DNA of 64,000 bases from Natrinema salifodinae (GCF_900110455.1 NZ_FOIS01000001.1:1116001-1180000), one strand, 5' to 3'; shown: positions 7,920 through 16,946, counted from the first letter of the stretch. Program-made: numbers and translations. The notes: generated by a model from the letters alone, not told the origin.

Positions 7920-9563
7920 TCACGCCAGTTCGGTCCGGCGGATTTTTCCGGTGGTGGTCGTCGGCAGTTCGTCGACGAACTCGATCTCGCGCGGGTACTC
8001 GTACTCAGCTAGCTTCTCGCGGACGAGATTGCGGATCTCGGCCCGCAACTCGTCCGACCCCGGTTCGCCGGCGACCGGCTGGACGACCGCCCTGATGATC
8101 TCGCCGCGGGTCTCGTCGGGGACGCCGACGACGCCGACCTGTTCGACAGCGTCGTGCTCGAGAATCGCTTCCTCGACCTCCCGTGGAGCGACGCGGTAGC
8201 CGCTCGTGATGATGAGGTCGTCGTCGCGCGAGACGAACCAGAGATACCCGTCTGCGTCGCGTTCCGCGAGGTCCCCCGTGAGATGCCACTCGTCGAGCGT
8301 CACCGCGGCCGTCTTCTCCGGCGCGTTCCAGTACTCCTCGAAGATCGCGGGATCGTCGCCGCGCCGGACCGCGATCTCGCCGACCTCGCCCGAGTCGACC
8401 GGCTCGCCCGTCTCGGTATCGATGACGGCGACGTCGTGGCCGGGCACCGGCTTCCCCATGCTCCCCGGCTTCGCGGGGAACCAGGCGCGGCAGTTCGCGA
8501 CCAGCAGGTTCGCCTCCGTCTGGCCGTACAGTTCGTTGATCGCCGTCCCCGCGAGTTCCTCGTCGGCCCACTCCAGGATCTCGCCCGTCAGCGGCTCGCC
8601 GCCCGAGCAGATCGCCGCGAGCGAGAGGTCGTACCGCTCGGTCGGCTCTTCGACCTCCATCAGCATCCGGATCGCCGTCGGCGGGATGAACGCGTTCGTC
8701 ACGTCGAACTCGTCGACGATCTCGAAGGCCGTCTCGGGATCGAACGAGCCCATCGGATAGCCGACGACGGGCCGGCCGTAGTGCCAGGCGGGGAAGACCA
8801 GGTCGCCCAGCGCGCCGATCCAGGCCCAGTCGGCGGGCGTCCAGTAGACCGAGTCGCCGCGGACGTCCCGTTCGAAGTACATTTGAAAGGCCGGACAGTG
8901 GCCGACCCAGACGTCGTGGGTGTGAAGGACGCCCTTCGGCTCGCCGGTGCTGCCGCTCGTGTACATGATGATCGCCGGCGTGTCGGCGTCTGTCTCGGCA
9001 ACCTCGTAGTCGGTCGACCGTCCCTCGACCGCCGCATCGAAGGTCTCGACGGTGGCCTCACCGATGCGGTCGTCCTCCGGCTCCGCGTCGACGACGAGCA
9101 CGTGCTCCAGGGCGGGACAGTCGGGCGCGACGGCGCGGATCGTCTCCCACTGGGTGGCGTCGACGACGGCGACGCGGGCCTCGCTGTCCCGCAGCCGATA
9201 CCGGAGGGCGTCGTCGCCGAACAGCACCGACAGCGGGAGCGACACCGCGCCGCGCTTCCAGCAGGCGAGGTGGGTAAGGACGTTTTCGGGCTTCTGCGGG
9301 ACGACGACCGCGACCCGGTCCCCGTACTCGACGCCCATCGACTCGAGGGCGTTCGCCACCGCGTTCGACCGCCGGTCGAGGTCGTCGAAGGTGTACGTCT
9401 CGCGGCGCCCGTCAGGGTAGGTCTGGTACAGCGCCGGCCGATCACCGTCGGAATGCTTGCCCACGAGGTCGGTCGCGGCGTTGAACCCCGCCGGAACGTC
9501 CCACGAGAACGACGTCCGAGCGTCGTCGTACGAGTCCCCCTCGACAGAGATATGCCACACCAT
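7920..9563 (-). CDS. Acyl-CoA synthetase (AMP-forming), medium-chain type
   Basis: This 547-residue ANL-superfamily enzyme activates a carboxylic acid to acyl-AMP and then acyl-CoA. The P-loop-like IMYTSGSTGEPKG, the YGQTE motif (ELYGQTEANLL), the hinge region with HLTGDLAERD, and the C-terminal lysine in TTTGKIRR (K540) are all present. The WTPADWAWIG and GYPMGSFDP segments are characteristic of the acetyl/medium-chain acyl-CoA synthetase subgroup common in haloarchaea. The chain length of the substrate cannot be read from sequence. The start at MVWHISVEG (9563) is preferred over an in-frame ATG 19 codons upstream. It stands alone and runs convergently with guaB. Confidence 0.9.
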   Translation of the reverse strand: MVWHISVEGDSYDDARTSFSWDVPAGFNAATDLVGKHSDGDRPALYQTYPDGRRETYTFDDLDRRSNAVANALESMGVEYGDRVAVVVPQKPENVLTHLACWKRGAVSLPLSVLFGDDALRYRLRDSEARVAVVDATQWETIRAVAPDCPALEHVLVVDAEPEDDRIGEATVETFDAAVEGRSTDYEVAETDADTPAIIMYTSGSTGEPKGVLHTHDVWVGHCPAFQMYFERDVRGDSVYWTPADWAWIGALGDLVFPAWHYGRPVVGYPMGSFDPETAFEIVDEFDVTNAFIPPTAIRMLMEVEEPTERYDLSLAAICSGGEPLTGEILEWADEELAGTAINELYGQTEANLLVANCRAWFPAKPGSMGKPVPGHDVAVIDTETGEPVDSGEVGEIAVRRGDDPAIFEEYWNAPEKTAAVTLDEWHLTGDLAERDADGYLWFVSRDDDLIITSGYRVAPREVEEAILEHDAVEQVGVVGVPDETRGEIIRAVVQPVAGEPGSDELRAEIRNLVREKLAEYEYPREIEFVDELPTTTTGKIRRTELA

Positions 9564-9643
9564 AGCACGACATATGATGGAGGGCGAGATAAACGGTCGG
9601 GCGGGCTGCGATCGCTGCATATGGCCGGAGCCGACCCGCCGAT

Positions 9644-10219
9644 TCAGAGCCGCGGGAACCGCGGCGCCTCGACGGTCACGTCGACGTCGGCCAGGCGCGG
9701 ATCGGCGGCCAGGTCGGCCACGAGTTCGCGCTGCGGATCGGCGGTTCGGGACTGGTACAGGGTCCGTTCCTCGGTCGCGGTCTCGGACCCGGACTCGGAT
9801 TCAGGCTGGGACTCGGGGACATCGTCGTCACCCTCCCGCCAGGCGACCGCGAGCCGCGCCCGGCGCAGCCTGGTCCCGGTGACCAGACGAAGTTCGTCGA
9901 GGTCGTCGAGCGGGACGGCGAAGTTTCGGTCGTCGTAGGTCGCGACCTCGGCGGGCGGGAGATCGGCGATCGCCTCCCGATCGCGCTCGCCCATGTCCGC
10001 CCGTAGGAGCAGCGATCGATAGGACTCGCCAACGAAACACCACAGCAGCCGTTCGTCGGTCAGTACCAGCTCCCAGAACTCGATGGAGTTCGGCCGCTGG
10101 CGGAACCAGTGCGAGAGTCGGGCGAGGGTGGTTTCGGTCGTCATCTGCTCTCCGGTCTCGGTGCGGGACGGCGTTCGCGTCCGGTCATCGCGCCGCGTTC
10201 GGGTCGGGGTATCGGTCAC
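9644..10219 (-). CDS. Soluble hypothetical protein following the symporter
   Basis: I do not recognise this 191-residue protein. The first 25 residues are threonine/arginine-rich and may be untranslated; an internal ATG at residue 26 begins MTTETTLARL and is an equally good start. The core has a WFRQRPNSIEFWELVLTDE segment followed by alternating strands ending in FAVPLDDLDELRLV, which looks like a small PH-like or beta-rich domain, then a glutamate/serine linker and a short C-terminal domain. It starts six bases after the stop of the symporter, so it is probably co-transcribed and may be a cytoplasmic accessory or regulator of transport. Confidence 0.6.
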   Translation of the reverse strand: MTDTPTRTRRDDRTRTPSRTETGEQMTTETTLARLSHWFRQRPNSIEFWELVLTDERLLWCFVGESYRSLLLRADMGERDREAIADLPPAEVATYDDRNFAVPLDDLDELRLVTGTRLRRARLAVAWREGDDDVPESQPESESGSETATEERTLYQSRTADPQRELVADLAADPRLADVDVTVEAPRFPRL

Positions 10220-10225
10220 GTGCGA

Positions 10226-11833
10226 TCACCGTTCGAGCAGCGCGTGGAGGTCGGCGGGCAGGTCGTCGCCGTCCTGGGTCAGCAACGAGACGCCGACGAA
10301 CAAGACGACGGCGACGAGTAATGCGACGGTGCCGACGGGGAACTCGTCCGGGTACGGGTAGGTCGCCATGATGCCACTGGCGAGCCCCCCGTAGCCGGCG
10401 ACGTCCGCGGCCATCGGGACGGCGCTGTAGACGACGTTGACGACGAGACCGCCGAGAATGGCGACGATCGCGCCCTCCTTCGTCGCGCCCTTCCAGTTCA
10501 TCCCGAAGACGGCGATCGGGACGAACGCCGCGGCGAAGAAGCCCCAGCCGATCGTTCCGAGGATGCCCACCAGCGCGTCGGAGTAGTAGACGACGCCCGT
10601 CGCGAGCACCGTCAGCCCGGCCAGGGCCGCCTGCGTGACTCGGAGCTCCGTCCGGTCGTGCTCGATCGGCCGACCGAGCGCTCTCGGAATGTCCCGCGAG
10701 ATGGCCGCCGCGCCGATGTTGAGGAACGAGTCGCTGGTCGACATGATCGCCGCGAGCAGCGCCGCGAGGATGAGCCCGGCGACGACGCTCGGCGTGTACT
10801 CGAGGACGAAGACCGGCCCGACCTCGCTCGCGCTGAACGTTTCTTGAATCTCGCCGGCCTCGACCATCGCGCGCATCGACAGCCCCGCCGAGAAGGCGAT
10901 CAGGCTCGAGATCGCGTAGGAGAGGGCGGCGATCGGCGCGCCCCACTTCAGGATTTTGAGGTTGCGGCTCATGTAGAACTTCGTGATCAGATGCGGTTGG
11001 CCGGCCGCGCCAACCGAGAAGAGAATCCACCAGGCGACGGCCACGAGGACGGCCGTCGTCGCACCGCCCATCGCGCCGAACGGCGAAACGAGAGAGGGAT
11101 CGGCGGTCGCCAGGTTTCGGGAGATGCTCTCCATCCCGCCGCCGAAGGACATGGCGTAGGTGAAGACGAACACCGCGCCGGTGATCATCGTCAGCGCCTG
11201 CAGGAAGTCCGTCCAGACGCCGGCGATCATCCCGCCGAGCATGCTGTAGAGCAGCAGGATGAGGGCGCCCCCGAGCAGCCCCCAGATGACGGGAATGCCG
11301 AAGATCGCCCGCATGACGAACTGCAGAGCCGCGAGGTTAGTCGCCAGGTAGGCGATCACGCCGACGACGACGGCCAGGCCGGTCAGGCCGCGCACCCAGT
11401 CGCTCTCGTAGCGGACGTACATCCCGTCTGCCAACGTCAGGACGTCCCGGATGTCCGCGAGCAGGCGCAGCCGCTTGGCGAGGACGACCCAGGTGATGAG
11501 AAAGCCAAGCGGCGCGGTAAAGAAGATCCAGAGCGCGGTCGTCCCGAACGAGTAAACCAGTTCGGGGCCGCCGACGAAGCCGAACCCGGACTGGATGACC
11601 GAGAACGCGGTCATCGCGAGCACCCAGGTGCCGATGCTCTTGCCCGTGATGAGGAAGTCGCCGGTCGTGTGCGTTCGCATGTAGCCCCAGACGCCGATCA
11701 GGATGACGACGAACAGGTACGCCGCCCCGAAGGCGATGATGACCGGATCGTCGGCGACCGGGATCCCCTCCGTCTGGAGCGGTCCCGGGAGCGAGACTGG
11801 GGACGGAAGCGAGAGCGCGACAGCGTCAGTCAT
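10226..11833 (-). CDS. Sodium:solute symporter (SSS family)
   Basis: This 535-residue protein is a secondary transporter of the SSS family, with about 13 membrane helices. Family hallmarks include GKSIGTWVLAMTAFS near the N-terminus, GGMIAGVWTDFLQALTM in the middle, and AAIMSTSDSFLNIGAAAISRD (the family's sodium-site region). The substrate is unknown; relatives carry proline, pantothenate, acetate or sugars. The start at MTDAVALSL (11833) is chosen because it overlaps the end of the upstream membrane gene by 8 bases, a typical coupled arrangement; the longer open frame upstream is arginine-rich. It lies between a small membrane partner and a soluble protein. Confidence 0.9.
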   Translation of the reverse strand: MTDAVALSLPSPVSLPGPLQTEGIPVADDPVIIAFGAAYLFVVILIGVWGYMRTHTTGDFLITGKSIGTWVLAMTAFSVIQSGFGFVGGPELVYSFGTTALWIFFTAPLGFLITWVVLAKRLRLLADIRDVLTLADGMYVRYESDWVRGLTGLAVVVGVIAYLATNLAALQFVMRAIFGIPVIWGLLGGALILLLYSMLGGMIAGVWTDFLQALTMITGAVFVFTYAMSFGGGMESISRNLATADPSLVSPFGAMGGATTAVLVAVAWWILFSVGAAGQPHLITKFYMSRNLKILKWGAPIAALSYAISSLIAFSAGLSMRAMVEAGEIQETFSASEVGPVFVLEYTPSVVAGLILAALLAAIMSTSDSFLNIGAAAISRDIPRALGRPIEHDRTELRVTQAALAGLTVLATGVVYYSDALVGILGTIGWGFFAAAFVPIAVFGMNWKGATKEGAIVAILGGLVVNVVYSAVPMAADVAGYGGLASGIMATYPYPDEFPVGTVALLVAVVLFVGVSLLTQDGDDLPADLHALLER

Positions 11834-12347
11834 CGTCACCCTCTGCGTCGGTCGCGCCGTCGAAGCCGTCAGTCCGCGCGGGCCGCTCGATGTGCTGGGG
11901 CGCGAGCGGCAAGTCCTCCCGTTGCTGTCGGTCCCGCGCCTCGCCGATGATGTCGTCGACGATCGCTTCACCGCCGATGCGGTCGAAGATTACTGAGTAG
12001 TAGAGCGCCGCGAACGCGGGCGCCAGCCACAGGAGCGCGAAGTAGACGAGCGTCGACGACGGCACGCCGAGCACGTACGAGTAGCTGGTAGTGGCCGGAT
12101 TCCACAGCAGCCAGATTCCCGTCAGCCCCGCGAGGAACATGACGGCGAGCGTGCCGACCAGACCGGTGTAGGGCTCGAAGGGTGAGCCGCGGTCGCGTTG
12201 TTCGGTCGACGCCGATGCGACCACGGCGAGGATGAACAGCGCCGCGACGTACGAGAACGCGCGGTACAGGTCGAGGCTCGCGGTGACGAGCGCGGCCGCC
12301 GCGAGGACGCCGATCGCGGTCAGCATCGCGTTCCGAGTCACGGGCAC
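11826..12347 (-). CDS. Small membrane protein coupled to the symporter
   Basis: This 173-residue protein has four predicted helices (roughly residues 8-28, 33-48, 60-82 and 98-120) and a charged cytoplasmic tail. It precedes and overlaps the symporter gene by 8 bases, so translation is likely coupled. Several SSS transporters need a small membrane partner (as PanF- and acetate-type systems do with DUF997, DUF485 or DUF3311 proteins), and this one is placed to play that role, but I cannot assign it to one of those families. The start is GTG at 12347, or ATG at 12326; the upstream frame has no other start before a stop at about 12446. Confidence 0.7.
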   Translation of the reverse strand: MPVTRNAMLTAIGVLAAAALVTASLDLYRAFSYVAALFILAVVASASTEQRDRGSPFEPYTGLVGTLAVMFLAGLTGIWLLWNPATTSYSYVLGVPSSTLVYFALLWLAPAFAALYYSVIFDRIGGEAIVDDIIGEARDRQQREDLPLAPQHIERPARTDGFDGATDAEGDDD

Positions 12348-12494
12348 GCACCTCGAGTAACCCGGTGGTCGTCCGCGGTGACCCGGCGCCGTTCGGCCCG
12401 GTTCCGCTCGGATCGGGGCGGCCGTCCCCGTACGGATCGTCCGTCATCATCCCGTTCGGTACGACCGCGAATTATGGTATCACCCACCGTGACC

Positions 12495-12506
12495 ATATAT
12501 TGCATA
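12495..12506 (-). promoter_or_regulatory. TATA element of the symporter operon
   Basis: On the minus strand the sequence reads CAATATATGG. Transcription would start near 12473, leaving a leader of about 125 bases before the GTG at 12347. Imperfect inverted sequences (ATGGTAT and ATACCAAA) flank the box and could be an operator. The remainder of the 12348-12640 gap shows no gene. Confidence 0.5.
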
Positions 12507-12640
12507 CCAAACCACGAACTGCTATTTGAATGGTTCGACGGTATTGGGGCTCCGGCCGAGTAAAGACGCCAGTAGACAAGTGGTGTGCGAATAAAACGCG
12601 GCTTATCCGATCGTCGAACGGTACGTCCGCGAGGATGGGC

Positions 12641-13252
12641 CTAGACGGTCATGGACGGCGTCGTGAACGCCCCCTCGTCGAGTTCGGGGTCGTATTCCTC
12701 GATCGCCTGTCGGACGATGGTGTACACGGCCCGCTTGCTCCAACGGGCGGTGTTAAGGTGGAGGTCGTAGAACTCGCGGTCGTCGATGTCGATCTCGTAA
12801 TAGGATTCGTAGCGACCGGCCTCGCTGACCTCGCGGACCCGCATCTCCGCCTCGGTCTCCATGCGGTCCTCGATGCGGTCCAGGCGAACCTCCTCGGGCG
12901 CGTCGAGCCAGATCCGCAGGTCCGCGCGGTCGCCGGCCAGCCAGCCCGCCAGGCGTGACTCGAGGATGAAGGGCTTGTTGGCCATCCCCCATTTCTCGGC
13001 GATCTGCTGGAGGCGCTGGTCCAGCGCGCGGTCGATCTCGTCGGACTCCTCGGCCTTGGCGGTGAGCTGGTTGAGACTCATGTCCCGGTCCTCGGCGAGT
13101 TCGCGGAAGATGTCGCCGCCGGAGACGTACGGACAGCCGATCGCGTCGGCGAGGCGTTCACACAGCGTCGTCGCGCCACAGCCCGGTGGCCCGGAGACGG
13201 TGATGAAAAGCGTCGTGTCGAGTTCCTCGATCGAACTGTCGTGCGCAGCCAT
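12641..13252 (-). CDS. Cytidylate-kinase-like protein with degenerate P-loop
   Basis: The 203-residue protein aligns by eye with archaeal (d)CMP kinases over its whole length: VSGGDIFRELAEDRDMSLNQL, RALDQRLQQIA, FILESRLAGWLAGD and YYEIDIDDREFYDLHLNTARW are family segments. The P-loop, however, reads GPPGCGATT where the family has GPxGSGKST, so the invariant Walker A lysine is alanine (codon GCG). ATP hydrolysis or transfer should therefore be weak or altered. It may be a sensor or binding protein derived from Cmk. It is not in the ribosomal-protein cluster where the canonical haloarchaeal cmk normally sits, so a second true enzyme probably exists elsewhere. Confidence 0.8.
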   Translation of the reverse strand: MAAHDSSIEELDTTLFITVSGPPGCGATTLCERLADAIGCPYVSGGDIFRELAEDRDMSLNQLTAKAEESDEIDRALDQRLQQIAEKWGMANKPFILESRLAGWLAGDRADLRIWLDAPEEVRLDRIEDRMETEAEMRVREVSEAGRYESYYEIDIDDREFYDLHLNTARWSKRAVYTIVRQAIEEYDPELDEGAFTTPSMTV

Positions 13253-13424
13253 ACGTGGATGCTCTCGGCCCCTCCTGAAAAGGTTCCGGCTACGACCCCG
13301 GGTGCGAGTCGTCGGCGCGGTGGTGCCCGGCCGGGAACGGCCCCGAGCCGGCAGTTTCGATTCCGAGTACGATCGACGACCCGGAAGAGTAACGCCTACG
13401 GTCGCGCGCCCCCGAAGGCCGCAC

Positions 13425-13871
13425 GTGAACCGCCGTACGGTACTTCGAACCGCCGGGGTAACCGCCGTCGCGGGGCTCTCGGGCTGTATCGAGGCCCTTC
13501 AGGAACACTACGAGGGCAGTTTCCAGGGCCTGGTCCCCATCGAGATCCACAGCGAAGCCGATCACCACTACAACGTTATCCTCGAGGCCTACGCAGTGGA
13601 CGAAGACCGCCAGACCTACGACGAGAGCTACACGGTGCGGGCCGGCGAGACGGCCTCGCCGCCGCATCTAGACGCGGCCGAGCAACGCTTCCGCGCGACG
13701 AAGATGGAACGCGAGACCGACGAACAGCTCACGAAGGAAGCGACCGTCACGCCGAACGTCGATCTCATCTCCGTTCGGCTCACCGACGACGATCTGATCC
13801 TCGATGTCGAACGCGGCGAGGAGGACGACGAGCCGGCACCCGAATCCGAGCCGAGCAGGTTCGACGAGTAA
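13425..13871 (+). CDS. Tat-exported lipoprotein, 148 aa, GTG start
   Basis: The N-terminus carries a twin-arginine signal (NRRTVLRTAG) with a short hydrophobic core ending in a lipobox LSGC, so the mature protein should be attached at a lipid-modified cysteine on the outer face of the membrane. The rest (about 125 residues) is acidic and beta-rich, with YNVILEAYAVDEDRQTYDESY suggesting an immunoglobulin-like or similar fold, and a glutamate-rich tail. The start is GTG at 13425, directly before the signal; longer open reading upstream is arginine-rich. No family is recognised. It is convergent with the YcaO gene and separated from it by about 95 bases. Confidence 0.8.
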   Translation: MNRRTVLRTAGVTAVAGLSGCIEALQEHYEGSFQGLVPIEIHSEADHHYNVILEAYAVDEDRQTYDESYTVRAGETASPPHLDAAEQRFRATKMERETDEQLTKEATVTPNVDLISVRLTDDDLILDVERGEEDDEPAPESEPSRFDE

Positions 13872-13966
13872 CGCTCCCGACTCGACCGGCCCGTCCGCTC
13901 CGCCGCGGTCGTCTCCGGGCGCCACCGGGCTCGAACGACCGGAACGAACCCGAACTGACTCTGCGA

Positions 13967-15736
13967 TCAGGGATACGGGTGGAACGACCGGTCGAGCCGC
14001 GGCTCGAAGCCCAGGTCGACCGGGACCGTCCGCGCCCGTTTGCCGAAGAACGGCTCGCCGGTGAACAGCGGTTGCGCGCCGGGAACGACGACCCGAACCG
14101 CCTCGAAGCCGATCGACTCGACGTCTCGGGTCGTCAACCGCGCCGCGTACGGCGTCAGGCCGGCGTCGGCCGTCCGCTCGCACAGCGCGTCCAACAGATC
14201 GACGCCCGTCGGCACGGAATCCGGACCGACGCTCGCCGCGGGCACCATCTGGTCGATGTCGACGAACTCCCGTGCCCGCTCGGGGAAGGCGGCGTAGTCG
14301 CCGATCGCACCGCCCGCGGAGTCGGCCTCCTCGGGCCCGAGGTTCCGCAGTTCCATCCAGTTCTGAATCGCCTCCGCGAGTGCCGACTCCGCGGCCGCCG
14401 CGGCGTCTACTCCGGCCGCCGAGCCGGCCGCGAAGGCCGGCCAGGCGTCGCCGGCCGGCGAGACGGGTACGCCCCCGGAGAGTTCGTCCAGATCGCGGTG
14501 GACCGCCACGGCCACGACCGGCACGTCGACGTCTTGGGTGACCAGCAGCGGCGTCACCGACAGCCCCTCGCTCCGGGCGCGGCGCGCGAGCCGCTCGAAT
14601 CCCAGCGTTTCGACGGACAGCCCGAGCGGTTCGAACGTCGAGTACCAGGCGAGCATGGTCGCGTCGCGCTCGATCACCTCCGTCAGCCCGGCCGCGAGGG
14701 CGTCGACCGTCGAGGAGCCCAGTCCCAGCCCGGTCGTGATCGGCGGGACCAGGGACTCGCCGGGCTGGGGGAACTGGACCGCCGCGGCGGGCAGGTGGAC
14801 GGATTCGCCGGTGGCAAGGTCCTCGCCGGGTACCCAGCGGTGCTCGTCGCTCGGATCGTACGCGGGCGCGTCGTCCGGCCGGACGAGATCCGTCGGGGTG
14901 ACCGCGTTCTCGAGGTCGGTCTCGCTCGCGCGGACGAAGTCGTCCTCGCGGTAGACGCCGGCGCAGTAGCGCTCGAGGCCCTCGCCGACGGCCTTCATCA
15001 GCGCGGCGTTCCAGTCGTCGGCGACGCCGGCCGCCTGGCGGGGCGCGCTCGCCGCGCTGTAGGCCGTCGTGTCCGCGACGGTCGCCAGGTAGTAGGGCGC
15101 GGGGAACGACTCGATCTCGCCGATGCTCGCGATGGGACCGACACGGTCGTCGATCGCCGCCTCAGCGTGCTCGACCGCGGCGTCGAGGTCGAGGGAGTCG
15201 GCGTCGCGATCGAGGCTCTGGTCGCGCCCGCCGTCCGCACAGTCACAGCCCGGGACCGGGAGAAAGCGTCGCCTGGCGTGGGGCACTTCGCGGACGTGGC
15301 CGACGATCGACCGCTCGTCGCCCGAGAGGACGCGCACACACTCCCGGCCGGCGATTGCGCCGGCGAGCCGCGCCGCGCTGCGGTCGGCCTGCGGGCCGTC
15401 GGCTCGCTGCCCGTCCGCGAGATTCGATGCGACGCGCGCGCTGAGACAGTCGAAACAGCCCGTCGCGGGCGCGAAGCCGGCAACGGCGGCGTCGACGCCG
15501 TCGATCGGCTGGCCGCCGACCCCGCCGATCTCGACGGCGAGCCAGGGCGTGTCCCCCTCGCGCGCCGCCTCGTTCGCCCGCTCGAACGTCGCCGCGCCGG
15601 CGACGTCGCTCACGATCGCGAATCGGGCGTCACTGAGCGCCTCCGGGGTCGCGTCTGCGACGGTAACGTCGACGTCCCCGAGCGCGGCGACGACGGCCTG
15701 GCGGACCGGATCGTCGCCGACGACGTGTACTTGCAT
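13967..15736 (-). CDS. YcaO cyclodehydratase fused to E1-like N-terminal domain
   Basis: YcaO enzymes use ATP to activate peptide amides, making azolines or thioamides in ribosomal peptides and proteins. The 589-residue protein has an N-terminal region of about 200 residues with a nucleotide-binding-like start (MQVHVVGDD) and four cysteines in two knuckles (C94/C97 and C164/C166), as in the zinc-containing E1-like partner domain of azoline-forming systems. A full YcaO domain follows, with ATP/Mg motifs GEGLERYCAG and TEVIERDATMLAW and AEAIQNWMELRN. It ends with HPYP, matching the proline-rich C-terminus needed for cyclodehydratases. The start at MQVHVV is chosen. No precursor peptide or dehydrogenase lies beside it. 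Confidence 0.85.
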   Translation of the reverse strand: MQVHVVGDDPVRQAVVAALGDVDVTVADATPEALSDARFAIVSDVAGAATFERANEAAREGDTPWLAVEIGGVGGQPIDGVDAAVAGFAPATGCFDCLSARVASNLADGQRADGPQADRSAARLAGAIAGRECVRVLSGDERSIVGHVREVPHARRRFLPVPGCDCADGGRDQSLDRDADSLDLDAAVEHAEAAIDDRVGPIASIGEIESFPAPYYLATVADTTAYSAASAPRQAAGVADDWNAALMKAVGEGLERYCAGVYREDDFVRASETDLENAVTPTDLVRPDDAPAYDPSDEHRWVPGEDLATGESVHLPAAAVQFPQPGESLVPPITTGLGLGSSTVDALAAGLTEVIERDATMLAWYSTFEPLGLSVETLGFERLARRARSEGLSVTPLLVTQDVDVPVVAVAVHRDLDELSGGVPVSPAGDAWPAFAAGSAAGVDAAAAAESALAEAIQNWMELRNLGPEEADSAGGAIGDYAAFPERAREFVDIDQMVPAASVGPDSVPTGVDLLDALCERTADAGLTPYAARLTTRDVESIGFEAVRVVVPGAQPLFTGEPFFGKRARTVPVDLGFEPRLDRSFHPYP

Positions 15737-15806
15737 ATCCGAACGCTCACAGGCGGACGGCAAAAGAGTCGCGCTCGATTTCCGTCTCGGACCGGGCCGG
15801 GTTTGG

Positions 15807-16946
15807 TCAGTCCCCCTCGTTGTCGTCCGACGCCTGGCGCGTCTCCGCGATGTCGATAGTCTCGCCCGAGTCCGACGGCATGTCCTCGCCCTCCTGGATC
15901 TCCTGGGCCTCCTGTTCCATCGCTTCGACGTCCATCTCGGCCTCTTCGCCGATCTCGCCGATGATGTCGGCGATGTCGTCGAGGCCGATCAGTTCGCGGG
16001 TCTCCTCGTCGAATTCGAGACTTTCGAGATCGGTCCCATCTTCCTCGACGTCGCTGCCGGAGAGATGCTTGCCGTAGCGGCCGACCAGGGAGGTCAGTTC
16101 CTGGGGCAGGACGAACGTCGTCGACTCGCCCTGGCCGATCTCGGAGAGGGTCTCCATCCCCTTGTCGATGACCGCGCGTTCGCCCATCGATTCCGCGGAG
16201 CGAGCGCGGAGGACGGTCGAGATCGCGTCACCTTGGGCTTCGAGGATCTGGCTCTGCTTCTCGCCCTGCGCGCGGATGATGTTCGATTGCTTGTCCCCTT
16301 CCGCCTGCTCGACGGCGCTGCGGCGTTCACCCTGGGCTTCGAGGATCATGGCGCGCCGGCGGCGCTCGGCGGAGGTCTGTTCCTCCATCGCGCCCTTGAC
16401 GCCCTGCGAGGGGGTAACCTCGCGGACCTCGACGCTCTCGACGCGGATCCCCCACTCGTCGGTCGGTTCGTCCAGTTCCTGGCGGATCCGCTCGTTGATC
16501 ATCTCCCGCCTGGAGAGCGTGTCGTCCAGCTCCATGTCGCCGATGACCGCGCGCAGGGTGGTCTGGGCCAGGTTCGAGACCGCCCGTTGGTAGTCGTCGA
16601 CCTCGAGGAACGCGCGCCTGGCGTCCATCACCCTGATGTAGACGACGGCGTCGGCCGTGACCGGCGAGTTGTCGCGGGTGATCGCCTCCTGGCTCGGCAC
16701 GTCGATCGTCTGGGTGCGCATGTCGAAGGTGTACACCCGCGAGACGAACGGCGGCACGATGTTCAGCCCGGGCTCGAGCAGCTTGCGGTACTCCCCGAGA
16801 ATGGTGAGCGCGCCCCTGTCGTAGGCGTCGACGATTTCGACCATCGACCAGACGGTCGCGACCGCGACGACGAGCACGAGCGCGCCGACGAGGAGCAGCG
16901 GGTCGTCGGCCTGCAGTTGCAGGGGGGCGAGTTCGAGCGATCCCAT
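15807..16946 (-). CDS. SPFH/stomatin-like (band 7) membrane protein
   Basis: This 379-residue prohibitin/stomatin homologue likely forms oligomers on the membrane and organises membrane proteins or proteases. One N-terminal helix (about 18-38) is followed by an SPFH domain with IVPPFVSRVYTFDMRTQTIDVP and the stomatin signature ending GDMELDDTLSRREMINERI. A long charged coiled coil (AERRRRAMILEAQGER onward) and an acidic glutamate/aspartate C-terminal tail of about 90 residues complete it. The usual NfeD-type partner gene is not adjacent. It is upstream of the YcaO gene on the same strand with a 70-base gap, so co-transcription is possible. Confidence 0.9.
   Translation of the reverse strand: MGSLELAPLQLQADDPLLLVGALVLVVAVATVWSMVEIVDAYDRGALTILGEYRKLLEPGLNIVPPFVSRVYTFDMRTQTIDVPSQEAITRDNSPVTADAVVYIRVMDARRAFLEVDDYQRAVSNLAQTTLRAVIGDMELDDTLSRREMINERIRQELDEPTDEWGIRVESVEVREVTPSQGVKGAMEEQTSAERRRRAMILEAQGERRSAVEQAEGDKQSNIIRAQGEKQSQILEAQGDAISTVLRARSAESMGERAVIDKGMETLSEIGQGESTTFVLPQELTSLVGRYGKHLSGSDVEEDGTDLESLEFDEETRELIGLDDIADIIGEIGEEAEMDVEAMEQEAQEIQEGEDMPSDSGETIDIAETRQASDDNEGD

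Noticed and set aside
8154..9938. Plus-strand ORF of nearly 600 codons over the acyl-CoA synthetase
   Set aside because: It is the opposite-strand shadow of the synthetase, lacks hydrophobic periodicity and starts inside it.
12347..12450. Alternative N-terminus (MMTDDPYGDG) upstream of the symporter partner in another frame
   Set aside because: It would need a frameshift to join the membrane protein. The TATA position fits it, but the GTG at 12347 gives a complete protein without one.
13241..15859. Plus-strand ORF of 872 codons across the YcaO region
   Set aside because: Same shadow effect; the minus strand carries a full YcaO domain with active-site motifs.
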